Below, one piece after another: positions 17,793-26,421 of a stretch of DNA of 34,045 bases. Both the position numbers and the translations under genes were made by a program. The DNA is taken from the NCBI RefSeq assembly GCF_900114715.1, contig NZ_FOTY01000026.1, forward strand, positions 1 through 34,045. The letters run 5' to 3'. The DNA comes from Salibacterium qingdaonense. Lineage in GTDB: Bacteria; Bacillota; Bacilli; Bacillales; Marinococcaceae. Under the pieces are notes generated by a model. It was not told where the DNA came from. It saw only the letters and a program-made list of their open reading frames with translations, and ran no database searches. Each line of letters opens with the position of its first letter. The first letter of the stretch is position 1.

Positions 17793-18212
17793 ATGCGTAT
17801 CATAAAAAAGGCCGCTGTAAAACATGTATTGACGGAAAAAATGCGGGACACGATGATTTCTGATTTTCACCGGGACCAAAAGCAGCTGGACAAAGAAATA
17901 GAGCAGCTCCGGTTTCAAATGCAGAAACAATGGAAAACTGCAGATACCGGATGGAAGAAAACAGAAATCAAAGATCGGTATGATAAAGAAATAGAAAAGC
18001 GGAAAGAAAAAAAGCAGCGTTCTGAATTTCAGCTGTCGCAGCTGGAACAACTGCCGCTTGGTACCGAGATTGGATCCAAGGAAGTAGATGTAATCGAAGA
18101 GGTGGCAGAAGGGGATGAGTGGCCGTCCCGGAATCAGGAAATTATCGTTCAGGACGGTATTGTTACACAGATAAGGAATAAAAGATCGGATGATGAGAAT
18201 GGAATGGTTTAA
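17793..18212 (+). CDS. ylqD: YlqD family protein
   Basis: The 139-residue protein is of unknown function. Residues ~28-95 are a charged coiled coil rich in Lys, Glu and Gln (RDQKQLDKEIEQLRFQMQKQ onward). A small C-terminal beta-rich part follows (GTEIGSKEVDVIEEVAEGD, then QEIIVQDGIVTQIRN). YlqD is conserved between khpA and rimM in Bacillaceae. A gaggtg RBS is 5 nt before the ATG. The last 23 bases overlap the start of rimM, which suggests coupled translation and perhaps a link to ribosome maturation, though this is inference from context. Confidence 0.9.
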   Translation: MRIIKKAAVKHVLTEKMRDTMISDFHRDQKQLDKEIEQLRFQMQKQWKTADTGWKKTEIKDRYDKEIEKRKEKKQRSEFQLSQLEQLPLGTEIGSKEVDVIEEVAEGDEWPSRNQEIIVQDGIVTQIRNKRSDDENGMV

Positions 18213-18714
18213 TGTTGGAAAAATTGTAAACACCCATGGAATAAAAGGAGAATGGAAAGTATTCCCCATTACCGACTTTGAAGAAGAACGGTTTGCTCAA
18301 GGAATGGTGCTCTACCTTTCAAAAGGCAGCATGGAACGTACCCCGGTCACCGTGTCGCACTCCCGCCGGCATAAGCAGCACCGTCTTCTGACGGTGGAGG
18401 AAATTTCGTCTGTGGAAGAGGCCGAAACCTGGCGGGACGCTGTACTTCAGATACCCGAAACAGAACTTACAGAACTTCGCGAAGATGAATTTTATTACTA
18501 TGAAATCATCGGCTGCCGGGTTTACGCGGAGGAAGGAACCCTGCTCGGTGAGGTGAAAGAAGTGCAGTCGCCGGGCGCCAACGACGTCTGGGTGGTCGAA
18601 GCCGCTGGAGGCGGCAGTGATATTCTCGTTCCTTACATTGATGATATTGTCAAACAGGTGAATGTGAAGGAAAAAACCATTACCATTCATGTAATGGAGG
18701 GTCTGCTGCCGTGA
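18190..18714 (+). CDS. rimM: Ribosome maturation factor RimM
   Basis: RimM binds S19 and assists maturation of the 30S head. The 174-residue product has an N-terminal RimM barrel opening with [19 protein letters not shown] and a C-terminal PRC barrel with [22 protein letters not shown] and [13 protein letters not shown]. Candidate starts at 18190, 18193 and 18199 are all in frame; 18190 is given because aagga (18173-18177) is nearest to it. It overlaps ylqD by 23 bp and the trmD start by one base, so ylqD, rimM and trmD form a tight operon. Confidence 0.95.
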   Translation: MMRMEWFNVGKIVNTHGIKGEWKVFPITDFEEERFAQGMVLYLSKGSMERTPVTVSHSRRHKQHRLLTVEEISSVEEAETWRDAVLQIPETELTELREDEFYYYEIIGCRVYAEEGTLLGEVKEVQSPGANDVWVVEAAGGGSDILVPYIDDIVKQVNVKEKTITIHVMEGLLP

Positions 18715-19436
18715 TGAGGATGGATTTTTTAACGCTTTTTCCCGATATGTTCCCGGGTGTTCTCCAGTCATCCATGTTAAAACAGGCTCAGGACAAGCAG
18801 GCTGTATCTTATCATGTTCATAACATCCGTGATTTTTCAGAGAATAAACACCGCAAAACGGATGATTACCCATACGGCGGAGGGGCCGGAATGGTTCTAA
18901 CACCTCAGCCGGTTTTTGATGCAGCTGCTTTTGCCGGAGAGAAACGGGAGGAAAAAGCGCGGGTTATTCTGCTCTGTCCGCAGGGAGCACCTTTTACTCA
19001 GAAAGACGCAGAAGAACTGGCGGATGAACAACAGCTGATTTTTATATGCGGTCATTACGAGGGGTATGATGAACGGATACGCACGCATCTGGTCACCGAT
19101 GAGTATTCCATCGGCGACTTTATCATGACAGGTGGGGAACTTGGTGCTATGGCACTGGCCGACAGTGTCACGCGGCTTCTTCCCGGGGTGCTTGGAAACA
19201 ACGAGTCGGCGGCAGCGGATTCCTTTTCCGAACCTCTGCTTGAGCACCCTCATTACACCAGACCGGCTGATTTCAGGGGAATGAAAGTACCAGATGTGCT
19301 GTTGTCCGGACACCATAAAAACATTGAAACGTGGCGCCGCGAGCAGGCATTGAACAGAACACGGGAAAGACGCCCTGATCTGCTGGAGAAAGGCGGGCAG
19401 CACGGCTCTCTGAAAGAAGACGAAAAAAACCGTTGA
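18714..19436 (+). CDS. trmD: tRNA (guanine-N1)-methyltransferase TrmD
   Basis: TrmD methylates G37 next to the anticodon in a subset of tRNAs, preventing frameshifting. The 240-residue SPOUT enzyme has the family start [21 protein letters not shown] at 53-60, the knot motifs GHYEGYDER at 113-121, and [20 protein letters not shown] with the catalytic Asp135. The ATG at 18714 overlaps the rimM stop (TGATG); GTG at 18711 is nearer to the ggaggg RBS and would add one residue. rimM and trmD are paired in most bacteria. Confidence 0.96.
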   Translation: MRMDFLTLFPDMFPGVLQSSMLKQAQDKQAVSYHVHNIRDFSENKHRKTDDYPYGGGAGMVLTPQPVFDAAAFAGEKREEKARVILLCPQGAPFTQKDAEELADEQQLIFICGHYEGYDERIRTHLVTDEYSIGDFIMTGGELGAMALADSVTRLLPGVLGNNESAAADSFSEPLLEHPHYTRPADFRGMKVPDVLLSGHHKNIETWRREQALNRTRERRPDLLEKGGQHGSLKEDEKNR

Positions 19437-19466
19437 ACAGTAACTCTCGCTGTGATAGGATATAAT
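19433..19466 (+). promoter_or_regulatory. Promoter of rplS
   Basis: TTGAAC (19433-19438) lies 17 bp from taggat (19456-19461), which overlaps a perfect TATAAT (19461-19466) lying 22 bp away. One of the two -10 boxes is likely used. Transcription would begin near 19470, just before the L19-type leader. Confidence 0.65.
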
Positions 19467-19469
19467 TTG

Positions 19470-19537
19470 TGGTGAAAGCCGCTTACTACGATGTTCCGCT
19501 GCCGGATAAGACGGCAAGAGCATTCGAGAGAAGGAGG
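19470..19537 (+). ncRNA. L19 leader (putative rplS autoregulatory mRNA structure)
   Basis: The ~70-nt leader between the rplS promoter and RBS folds as a two-part hairpin. atgttc (19491-19496) pairs with gagcat (19518-19523), and the inner tgccg pairs with cggca around the loop gataaga. The purine-rich cgagagaaggagg ends it at the Shine-Dalgarno. This order of elements resembles the ribosomal protein L19 leader known from B. subtilis and relatives; assignment is by memory of that family, not by a model search. Confidence 0.65.
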
Positions 19538-19545
19538 CAATGAAA

Positions 19546-19890
19546 ATGCAGGAACTACTTCGTGAAATCACGAAAGACCAGCTTAAAACCGATCTTCCGA
19601 ATTTCCGTCCAGGAGATACTGTACGGGTGCACGCGAAAGTCGTGGAAGGCTCCCGTGAACGTATCCAGGTATTCCAGGGCGTAGTTATTAAACGCCGCGG
19701 AGGCGGAATCAGTGAAACGTTCACCGTACGTAAGGTATCTTACGGTATCGGCGTGGAACGTACATTTCCGGTTCACTCCCCGCGTATTGACAAGATCGAA
19801 GTGAAGCGCCGCGGCAGAGTACGTCAGGCGAGACTTTACTATCTCCGCAATCTGCGTGGAAAAGCTGCCCGCATCAAAGAAATTCGATAA
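19546..19890 (+). CDS. rplS: 50S ribosomal protein L19
   Basis: L19 sits at the interface of the ribosomal subunits. The 114-residue product begins [20 protein letters not shown] and contains the family core [18 protein letters not shown] and [13 protein letters not shown], ending in KAARIKEIR. The ATG at 19546 is 8 nt after aaggagg; the ATG at 19540 is only 2 nt from it and is rejected. It has its own promoter and leader and a terminator directly after. Confidence 0.96.
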   Translation: MQELLREITKDQLKTDLPNFRPGDTVRVHAKVVEGSRERIQVFQGVVIKRRGGGISETFTVRKVSYGIGVERTFPVHSPRIDKIEVKRRGRVRQARLYYLRNLRGKAARIKEIR

Positions 19891-19900
19891 GAATCCAGAG

Positions 19901-19938
19901 GACTGCCACGGCAACTGCGCCGTAGCAGTCTTTTTTTT
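19901..19938 (+). terminator. Terminator after rplS
   Basis: Arms gactgccacggc (19901-19912) and gccgtagcagtc (19919-19930) pair with one mismatch and are followed by eight T. This is a clear intrinsic terminator. Confidence 0.92.
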
Positions 19939-19998
19939 AGAAGATAGAAATAAAATGCTTGTGAACAGTCCGGCAGGAAGATGGAAAGGAGAACAGCC

Positions 19999-20931
19999 AT
20001 GACAATTCAATGGTATCCGGGTCATATGGAAAAAGCCAAACGTCAGGTAACCGAGCAGTTGAAGCGGGTGGATGCGGCGGTGGAACTGGTCGATGCAAGA
20101 ATTCCTTTTTCTTCGCGGAATCCAATGCTTGATAATATACTAGAGGACAAGCCCCGTATCGTCGTTCTTACAAAAAGCGACATGGCCGATCCCGATGTAA
20201 GTGCACAGTGGCTCCGCTTTTATGAAGAACAGGGAGCTGAAGCGCTGACATTGAATGCTCTCCAGAGTAAAGGGGCAAAACCGGTTGTAGACAAGGCGGA
20301 AAAGGTAACGGCGCCGATTTTTGACAAAATGAAACGAAAAGGGATCCGGCCGCGCGCCATCCGTGCGATGATACTCGGAATTCCAAACGTCGGAAAATCG
20401 ACGGTCATCAACCGGCTTGTCGGAAAGAAAACGGCAAAGACCGGGGATAAACCCGGGATAACAAAAGCGCAGCAGTGGTTGAAAGTAGGAAATAAAATGG
20501 AACTTCTGGATACACCGGGGATTCTGTGGCCGAAGTTTGAAGACCAGATGGTAGGATACAGACTTGCAGCGACTGGTGCTATAAAAGATGAGCGCCTGGA
20601 TATGGAAGACATTGCCCTTTATTTGACCGGGCTTTTGAAAGAACGTTATCCGGCAGCATTAAGGGAGCGGTACCGGCTGGAAGAACTGCCTGCTGACGAT
20701 CGTGCTCTGTTTACAGAGATAGGGAAAAAAAGAGGATGTCTGCAGGCGGGCGGTTACGTGGATGAAGAACAGTGCGCCGCTTTGATACTTCGTGAATTCA
20801 GGGACGGAAAACTCGGACGTCTGTCGCTTGAAACACCGGCAGATCATGAGGAAAAAAAGGAGCCGGATGACTCTTCGAAATCAGGCGGGTCGTCCGATAT
20901 AAATAGTAGAGATGAGGAAGCAGGTCCATGA
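19999..20931 (+). CDS. rbgA: Ribosome biogenesis GTPase RbgA (YlqF)
   Basis: RbgA is a circularly permuted GTPase needed for late 50S assembly (L16 incorporation). The 310-residue product shows the permuted motif order: G4 TKSD at 58-61, G1 GIPNVGKS at 127-134 and G3 DTPG at 171-174. The N-terminal WYPGHMEKAKRQ is typical. The C-terminal ~30 residues form a charged, Ser/Asp/Glu-rich tail beyond the conserved end (LGRLSLETP). The ATG at 19999 follows aaaggagaacagcc; an in-frame ATG at 19981 lies before the RBS. It overlaps rnhB by 4 bp. Confidence 0.95.
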   Translation: MTIQWYPGHMEKAKRQVTEQLKRVDAAVELVDARIPFSSRNPMLDNILEDKPRIVVLTKSDMADPDVSAQWLRFYEEQGAEALTLNALQSKGAKPVVDKAEKVTAPIFDKMKRKGIRPRAIRAMILGIPNVGKSTVINRLVGKKTAKTGDKPGITKAQQWLKVGNKMELLDTPGILWPKFEDQMVGYRLAATGAIKDERLDMEDIALYLTGLLKERYPAALRERYRLEELPADDRALFTEIGKKRGCLQAGGYVDEEQCAALILREFRDGKLGRLSLETPADHEEKKEPDDSSKSGGSSDINSRDEEAGP

Positions 20932-21695
20932 AAAAGTTAAGCATTTCTGAAATCAGGTATTATTTATTTGAGGAAAACCCAGAGGCGGCTTGGCTGGATA
21001 TGATGCGCCGGGATGAGAGAAAGGGTGTTCAACAGCTTATCAGCCGTTACGACAGGCAGAAAGAAGAGCAGAAAGCACGGGAATCAGCCTTTCTGGATTC
21101 TTTATTCTTTGAAAACCAGTACAGAGAAGAAGGATTTACTGCTGCAGCGGGAGTGGATGAAGTCGGAAGGGGTCCTCTGGCGGGTCCGGTGACAGCAGCT
21201 GCTGCGATTCTGCCGGAGAACTGCTTTCTTCCGGGACTCACGGATTCAAAGAAACTGAAAAAAGAAGAACGTCATTATTTTTACGAAAAGCTGCAAGCAG
21301 ACTCTGTCTATCATATCGTTCATATTCCGGCAGAAGTGATCGATGACATCAACATATACCAGGCTTCCAGAGAAGCCATGAAGCAGGCAGTTGAAGGGCT
21401 CCAGACAAAAGCAGATATTCTGCTCGTTGATGCGGTTACGATTTCCACCAGCCTTCCACAGCTCCCTTTGACAAAAGGGGACGAAAGAAGTGCTTCCATT
21501 GCCGCTGCGTCAGTGCTTGCGAAAGTGGAGCGGGACCGGTATATGTCAGAACTGGCCCGGAGGTATCCGGAATACGGCTTTGATACAAACATGGGATACG
21601 GGACAGCTCAGCACCTTGCTGCTCTGGACCGGATTGGCCCCACTCCGGAACACCGGCGCAGTTTTGCCCCGGTAAGGGAGAGTATTCAGAAATAA
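20928..21695 (+). CDS. rnhB: Ribonuclease HII
   Basis: RNase HII removes ribonucleotides and RNA from RNA/DNA hybrids. The 255-residue product has a Bacillus-type N-terminal extension (1-~70) before the catalytic core. GVDEVGRGPLAGPV at 75-88 holds the first Asp/Glu pair. LTDSKKL follows, then LLVDAVTI with a further Asp, and the C-terminal DTNMGYGTAQHLAAL. It starts within the rbgA stop (ATGA overlap), with gaggaagcagg as RBS, and is followed by ylqG after 18 nt. Confidence 0.95.
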   Translation: MKKLSISEIRYYLFEENPEAAWLDMMRRDERKGVQQLISRYDRQKEEQKARESAFLDSLFFENQYREEGFTAAAGVDEVGRGPLAGPVTAAAAILPENCFLPGLTDSKKLKKEERHYFYEKLQADSVYHIVHIPAEVIDDINIYQASREAMKQAVEGLQTKADILLVDAVTISTSLPQLPLTKGDERSASIAAASVLAKVERDRYMSELARRYPEYGFDTNMGYGTAQHLAALDRIGPTPEHRRSFAPVRESIQK

Positions 21696-21713
21696 GAAAC
21701 AAGGTGGAACATT

Positions 21714-23537
21714 ATGGATCCTCTACAGTTGCAGGCATCATCTTTAACCAAAAGCAGCACGTCCCGGCAGACGACTTTGTCCCTTCCAAAGGGACAGGTT
21801 TTTGAGGGAGAAATCGTCAAACTATTTCCCAATCAGACAGCGGCTCTCCGTCTTGGAGGAATGACTGTAACGGCAAGGGTGGAAGCGGCGTTGAACGCCG
21901 GACAGAGATATTTCTTCCAGGTTCATCAGAATGACGGTATCCCAAGACTTCAGGTCCTCGAGGCTGATCAGCAGGCTTTAAAAAGCTCTTCTGCAGATCA
22001 GGGGAATGCAGCGAAAGTGCTCCAGGCCCTTGGTCTGGAAGAAAATAAGGCCAATCTTTCGATGATCCGGCACTTTCAGTCTGAACAGCTGCCATTCTCA
22101 AAAGACATGATCCGCCAGGGAGCTGTTCTGCTGAAGCAGGCAGGTGCGATGAACCAGGAAGGTGTGCAGCTGCTTTCAGCTATGAACCAGAAAGGCTTTC
22201 CGCTCACGCAGGAGACGTTCCAGAGTCTTTATCAGGCTGAACACGGAAAACCGCTCAGCGCACAGCTTCAGCAGCTGCAGAACAGTCTCCAGCAGCTTCA
22301 GACAAGCGGTTTTTCCGACAGCCGGACTGCGGCAGTGTCAAACCTTGGCCGGACTCTTCAGGAAACGCTGTCTGCCGGAACGATGAACCTGGCAGGCCGC
22401 ACAGATCAAACGAATCAGCTGGCGCGTCTTTTTCAGCTCGCTGGGGCAGAGGAGGCCCCGGGATCTGTCCGAAGTGGAGCGGTATCGCTTCTGCAGAAGG
22501 CAGGTGTTATGCCTGCTGGAATGGACACAGCCGAAGGGCTTGCTGCCTTCAAACAAACCATTCTTAAGCCGGAAAACCAGACAGCGGTGCAGCAGATCTG
22601 GCCGGAAATGGGTGCAGGCGGCAGTGGGAGAAAACTTGCTTCCATGGAACCCGCAGAGATGTTTCAGACATTAATGACCAGATTCACTCCGGCAAAAGGA
22701 GAGGCCGGCAGACAGCAGCTGCAGCAACTGCTGTCGCTTCTGCAGCAGGCAGGCGGCCAGTCCCGCGGAGTACAGGCTTCGCAGGATCAGATGCAGCAAA
22801 TGATGCAGACGATGCTGGCGCGGGCGTCAGGAACCGCGGAAAATCAGGCTCTTACCGTTCTGCTGCAGGGTTCTTTTGCCAATGACCGAACGAGTGGAGC
22901 GCAAGGTTTTTCGCAGACAGCGGGGCAGCTGACCCAGCTTCTGCAGCAGCTTGGACTTCACCATGAATCCGGGATAGCCCGGCAGCCGGCATCTTCAGGA
23001 AATACGCCGGAACATATGAATGCCGATAACCTGAAACAGTCCCTCCTGCAGCACATGGCTTCTCTCCCCCAGCCGGTGCGTGATCAGGCCGAGACGCTGC
23101 TTCATAAAATTTCCGGACAGCAGCTTCTTTCACAGGAACAGCAGGGTCAGTATCAGCAGACAGCTGTGCAGGTTCCGCTGTCTCTCGCCGGTTTTCATAC
23201 TGATTTGTCTATTCAGTGGGAAGGAAAAAGGCAGGAGGATGGCAGTCTTCATCCAGATCACTGCCGCATTCTATTTTATCTGGAAATGGAGCATCTGGGT
23301 GAAACTGTTGCCGACGTTCAGATTCAAAACCGCAGTGTGACGGTACATGTATACAATGATACAGAGAAGCCGGATAAACTGATGGAACTGATTCAGCCTT
23401 ATTTGGAGAAGCGTCTGGAAGAACAGAACTATTCCTTGAACGCGGTCCACTGGAGACCTGTCAATGAAGAACAGAATGTATACAAAACTCCAACCGCATC
23501 CTACAGCGGCTGGGAGGGAGTGGATGTACGTATATGA
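21714..23537 (+). CDS. ylqG: YlqG-type protein with FliK C-terminal-like domain
   Basis: The 607-residue protein is rich in Gln and Ser. The N-terminal ~80 residues look like a small beta domain (GQVFEGEIVKLFPNQTAALR). A long middle (~100-450) is low-complexity, with many QLQQ, LLQQ and QQL repeats. The C-terminal ~100 residues (from WEGKRQEDGSLHPDHCRILF) match the fold of the flagellar hook-length control FliK C-terminal domain (MEHLGETVADVQIQNRSVTVHVYN). The position between rnhB and ylqH matches B. subtilis ylqG. Function is not established; a FliK-like partner for the FlhB-like YlqH next door is inference. No signal peptide is seen. Confidence 0.8.
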   Translation: MDPLQLQASSLTKSSTSRQTTLSLPKGQVFEGEIVKLFPNQTAALRLGGMTVTARVEAALNAGQRYFFQVHQNDGIPRLQVLEADQQALKSSSADQGNAAKVLQALGLEENKANLSMIRHFQSEQLPFSKDMIRQGAVLLKQAGAMNQEGVQLLSAMNQKGFPLTQETFQSLYQAEHGKPLSAQLQQLQNSLQQLQTSGFSDSRTAAVSNLGRTLQETLSAGTMNLAGRTDQTNQLARLFQLAGAEEAPGSVRSGAVSLLQKAGVMPAGMDTAEGLAAFKQTILKPENQTAVQQIWPEMGAGGSGRKLASMEPAEMFQTLMTRFTPAKGEAGRQQLQQLLSLLQQAGGQSRGVQASQDQMQQMMQTMLARASGTAENQALTVLLQGSFANDRTSGAQGFSQTAGQLTQLLQQLGLHHESGIARQPASSGNTPEHMNADNLKQSLLQHMASLPQPVRDQAETLLHKISGQQLLSQEQQGQYQQTAVQVPLSLAGFHTDLSIQWEGKRQEDGSLHPDHCRILFYLEMEHLGETVADVQIQNRSVTVHVYNDTEKPDKLMELIQPYLEKRLEEQNYSLNAVHWRPVNEEQNVYKTPTASYSGWEGVDVRI

Positions 23538-23812
23538 GCGGTAACGAGCATACGCGCCGATCAGCGGTAGCGCTTGGCTATCAGGCGCAGTCTGAACAGG
23601 CACCAAGCGTGAAAGCAAAAGGTAAAGGACTTATTGCCGAAGAAATCATCGAACGCGCGAGGGAAAACAATATCCCTGTACAGGAAGACCCTTCCCTCGT
23701 GGAGCTTCTTTCGCAGCTGGAAATCAATCAATCGATCCCTCCTGAATTATACGAAGTTGTTGCGGAAGTGTTCGCCTTTTTATACCGCGTCGATCAACAT
23801 TCTTCATCATAG
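23534..23812 (+). CDS. ylqH: FlhB C-terminal-like cytoplasmic protein YlqH
   Basis: The 92-residue protein matches only the C-terminal cytosolic part of FlhB/YscU export proteins: AVALGYQ, then VKAKGKGLIAEEIIERARENN and PPELYEVVAEVFAFLYRVD. It lacks membrane helices and the NPTH autocleavage site, beginning just beyond where that would be. Related FlhX-type proteins can substitute for the cleaved FlhB fragment in some bacteria; the Bacillus role is unknown. Its ATG overlaps the ylqG stop, with gggaggg 10 nt upstream, so the two are coupled. Confidence 0.88.
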   Translation: MSGNEHTRRSAVALGYQAQSEQAPSVKAKGKGLIAEEIIERARENNIPVQEDPSLVELLSQLEINQSIPPELYEVVAEVFAFLYRVDQHSSS

Positions 23813-23856
23813 AATAACGGTGGAATGGGCACCTTACAGATAAAAAGGAGCCTGTT

Positions 23857-24009
23857 ATGAAACGAAGACGCCAAAAAAAGAAGAACCGCTCTTACAAAGT
23901 GGAAGCCGGACAGGAGCTTGGGTATTTCCGCAGCACCTCCGAAACCGGTTCTTTGTCCCTTTTAAAAGAATTTTGGAGAAAACTGATGAAAAAAGCACGT
24001 GAAAAATGA
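23857..24009 (+). CDS. Unrecognised 50-residue basic protein
   Basis: A 50-codon ORF begins 44 nt after ylqH and 6 nt after a strong aaaaaggag RBS. The first ten residues are almost all Arg/Lys/Gln (MKRRRQKKKN), a short neutral middle (GQELGYFRSTSETGS) follows, and a Lys/Arg-rich helix (LLKEFWRKLMKKAREK) closes it. A terminator begins 35 nt later. The context and RBS support a translated gene co-transcribed with ylqG and ylqH. I know no homologue; a nucleic-acid- or membrane-surface-binding role is only a guess from charge. Confidence 0.7.
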   Translation: MKRRRQKKKNRSYKVEAGQELGYFRSTSETGSLSLLKEFWRKLMKKAREK

Positions 24010-24043
24010 AGAGTCCCAAAATATTTCCCTTGTATTATTGCTG

Positions 24044-24072
24044 CTCCCGGAGGCTGTGCCCCGGGGTTTTTT
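24044..24072 (+). terminator. Terminator after the rbgA-ylqH unit
   Basis: Arms tcccgg (24045-24050) and ccgggg (24061-24066) form a short GC-rich stem with a 10-nt loop, followed by six T (24067-24072). It separates the small basic ORF from the sucC promoter. Confidence 0.7.
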
Positions 24073-24125
24073 CATTGTTTCGGTAAAAAAGTGACAGCGG
24101 TTTATGACAAAATCGAGCCGAATTG

Positions 24126-24154
24126 TTGAATTTACCGGTTTTTTTTTATACGAT
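24126..24154 (+). promoter_or_regulatory. SigmaA promoter of sucCD
   Basis: TTGAAT (24126-24131) and TACGAT (24149-24154) are 17 bp apart, with a T-run in the spacer. Transcription would start near 24160, giving a 5' leader of ~115 nt before the sucC ATG. Small hairpins ccttt/aaagg (24212-24225) and attcg/cgaat (24243-24255) lie in that leader. Confidence 0.65.
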
Positions 24155-24276
24155 AATAAGTGCGTGCGAAGCAATGGTCTGCTGATACAGCCTGCGCCTG
24201 GCACCTGATATCCTTTCCCGAAAGGTCCGGCCTGAAGCGGGTATTCGTATCGAATCGTTAGGAGGATGGAGAGAAC

Positions 24277-25437
24277 ATGAATATTCATGAGTATCAAGGA
24301 AAAGAGCTTCTCAGAGAATACGGGGTAGCCGTACCAAATGGAAAAGTAGCCTTTTCCGCGGACGAAGCAGTGGAAGCTGCCAAAGAACTCGGATCTGCAG
24401 TTTCTGTCGTAAAAGCCCAGATCCACGCAGGCGGGCGCGGAAAAGCCGGCGGGGTCAAAATCGCAAAATCACTGGATGAGGTGCGTACATATGCCGAAGA
24501 ACTTCTGGGCAAAACGCTTGTCACGCATCAAACAGGTCCGGAAGGAAAAGAAGTCAAACGGCTTTTTATTGAAGAAGGATCCGACATTCAAAGTGAATAT
24601 TACGTCGGACTAGTCATGGACCGTGCATCGTCCCGCGTTGTTATGATGGCATCGGAAGAAGGCGGGACCGAAATTGAGGAAGTAGCGGAAAAAACCCCTG
24701 AAAAGATTTTCCGCGAGTATATTGATCCGGCAGTCGGCATGCAGCCGTATCAGGCGCGCCGTCTCGCATTTAATATCAATATTCCGAAAGATCTTTTGAA
24801 GCAGGCGGTTAAATTCATGCTCGGACTGTACAATGTGTACATGGAAAAAGACTGCTCCGTAGCAGAGATCAACCCGCTTGTGACAACAGGAGACGGCAGT
24901 GTGATGGCACTGGATGCGAAACTGAACTTTGATTCCAACGCGCTGTACCGTCAGAAGGACATCCTTGAATACCGCGATCTGGATGAAGAAGATCCAAAAG
25001 AAATCGAAGCATCCAAATTTGACCTCAGTTATATTGCGCTTGACGGCAATATCGGATGCATGGTCAATGGTGCGGGTCTTGCCATGTCCACGATGGACAT
25101 TATCAAGTATTACAACGGCGATCCAGCCAACTTCCTTGACGTCGGCGGCGGTGCCACGGCGGAAAAAGTTACGGAAGCCTTTAAGATTATTCTCGAGGAT
25201 GATCAGGTAAAAGGCATTTACGTTAATATTTTCGGCGGTATCATGAAGTGTGATGTTATTGCTGAAGGTGTAGTGGAAGCAACTAAGCAGATCGGTCTTG
25301 AAATACCACTCGTTGTGCGTCTTGAAGGCACAAACGTGGAAACCGGGAAGCAGATACTGGAAGAATCCGGATTGAACATTACAGCGGCGGATTCCATGGC
25401 TGACGGCGCACAGAAAATCGTATCTCAAGTGCAATAG
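24277..25437 (+). CDS. sucC: Succinyl-CoA synthetase beta subunit (ADP-forming)
   Basis: With SucD it interconverts succinyl-CoA and succinate with substrate-level phosphorylation in the TCA cycle. The 386-residue ATP-grasp protein begins [17 protein letters not shown] and has [19 protein letters not shown] and [19 protein letters not shown], with the C-terminal [13 protein letters not shown] and [15 protein letters not shown] power-helix region. An aggagg RBS lies ~10 nt before the ATG. sucD follows 20 nt after its stop and the pair ends in a terminator. Confidence 0.97.
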   Translation: MNIHEYQGKELLREYGVAVPNGKVAFSADEAVEAAKELGSAVSVVKAQIHAGGRGKAGGVKIAKSLDEVRTYAEELLGKTLVTHQTGPEGKEVKRLFIEEGSDIQSEYYVGLVMDRASSRVVMMASEEGGTEIEEVAEKTPEKIFREYIDPAVGMQPYQARRLAFNINIPKDLLKQAVKFMLGLYNVYMEKDCSVAEINPLVTTGDGSVMALDAKLNFDSNALYRQKDILEYRDLDEEDPKEIEASKFDLSYIALDGNIGCMVNGAGLAMSTMDIIKYYNGDPANFLDVGGGATAEKVTEAFKIILEDDQVKGIYVNIFGGIMKCDVIAEGVVEATKQIGLEIPLVVRLEGTNVETGKQILEESGLNITAADSMADGAQKIVSQVQ

Positions 25438-25457
25438 AAAGGCGGGACGAAGTCAAA

Positions 25458-26369
25458 ATGAGCATCTTTATCGATAAAGATACCAAAGTTGTTGTACAGG
25501 GCATCACCGGTTCAACCGGTCTGTTTCATACCCAGCAGGCGCTTGCCTATGGAACGAATATTGTTGGAGGCGTGACTCCAGGGAAAGGCGGCACGGAAAT
25601 TGAAGGCGTCCCGGTATTTGATACCCTCCGTGATGCAGTAAATGAAACCGGAGCCAACGCTTCTGTCATTTATGTTCCACCTGCTTTTGCGGCGGATGCC
25701 ATCATTGAAGCGGTGGACGAAGAAATGGATCTTGCTATCTGCATCACTGAAGGTATTCCGGTTAGTGATATGCTGAAAGTAAAGCGTTTTATGGAAGGTA
25801 AGAAAACCCGCCTGGTCGGACCGAACTGCCCGGGGGTTATCACACCGGAAGAATGCAAGATTGGTATCATGCCGGGTTATATTCATAAAAAAGGTCATGT
25901 CGGCGTCGTTTCCCGTTCCGGTACATTGACGTATGAAGCAGTACACCAGCTCTCCACCAACGGTGTCGGACAGTCTACCGCTGTAGGCATCGGCGGCGAT
26001 CCGGTGAATGGAACAAGCTTCATCGATGTGCTGAAAGAATTCAATGAAGATGATGATACCGAAGCAGTTATCATGATAGGTGAAATCGGCGGTACAGCAG
26101 AAGAAGAAGCCGCTGAATGGATCAGGGAAAACATGGATAAACCTGTTGTCGGCTTTATCGGCGGACGTACTGCCCCTCCTGGAAAAAGAATGGGCCATGC
26201 AGGTGCCATCATTTCCGGCGGAAAAGGAACAGCCGATGAAAAGATTAAAACCCTCCAAAACTGCGGGGTTTACGTTGCCGATACACCGGCTGAAATCGGA
26301 GATACGTTAATCTCTTCCCTGAAAGAAAACAATCTGTTTGAAAAGTGCCTGACACACGATCCACAATAG
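25458..26369 (+). CDS. sucD: Succinyl-CoA synthetase alpha subunit
   Basis: The alpha subunit carries the phosphohistidine and the CoA site. The 303-residue product has the Rossmann CoA-binding start [29 protein letters not shown] at 121-130 and the active-site loop [13 protein letters not shown] with His247. The RBS aaaggcggg is near the ATG. It is co-transcribed with sucC and followed by a strong terminator. Confidence 0.97.
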   Translation: MSIFIDKDTKVVVQGITGSTGLFHTQQALAYGTNIVGGVTPGKGGTEIEGVPVFDTLRDAVNETGANASVIYVPPAFAADAIIEAVDEEMDLAICITEGIPVSDMLKVKRFMEGKKTRLVGPNCPGVITPEECKIGIMPGYIHKKGHVGVVSRSGTLTYEAVHQLSTNGVGQSTAVGIGGDPVNGTSFIDVLKEFNEDDDTEAVIMIGEIGGTAEEEAAEWIRENMDKPVVGFIGGRTAPPGKRMGHAGAIISGGKGTADEKIKTLQNCGVYVADTPAEIGDTLISSLKENNLFEKCLTHDPQ

Positions 26370-26379
26370 AAGAAAACAG

Positions 26380-26411
26380 GGGCGGGCTTTTATCAAGCCC
26401 GTCCTTTTTTT
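26380..26411 (+). terminator. Terminator after sucCD
   Basis: Arms gggcgggctt (26380-26389) and aagcccgtcc (26395-26404) pair with one G-U, followed by seven T. The dprA start codon is only 11 nt further, so dprA depends on readthrough or an undetected promoter. Confidence 0.9.
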
Positions 26412-26421
26412 GAAAGGATGA

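Noticed and set aside
18897-19724. - strand ORF of 275 codons opposite trmD-rplS
   Set aside because: It is antisense to two conserved genes, the rplS promoter and leader, and shows no domain.
24091-24106. cre-like site upstream of sucC
   Set aside because: The core agcggttt resembles a CcpA site, but five positions of the consensus fail, including one whole flank.
24610-25434. - strand ORF of 274 codons opposite sucC
   Set aside because: It is an antisense shadow of a highly conserved gene.
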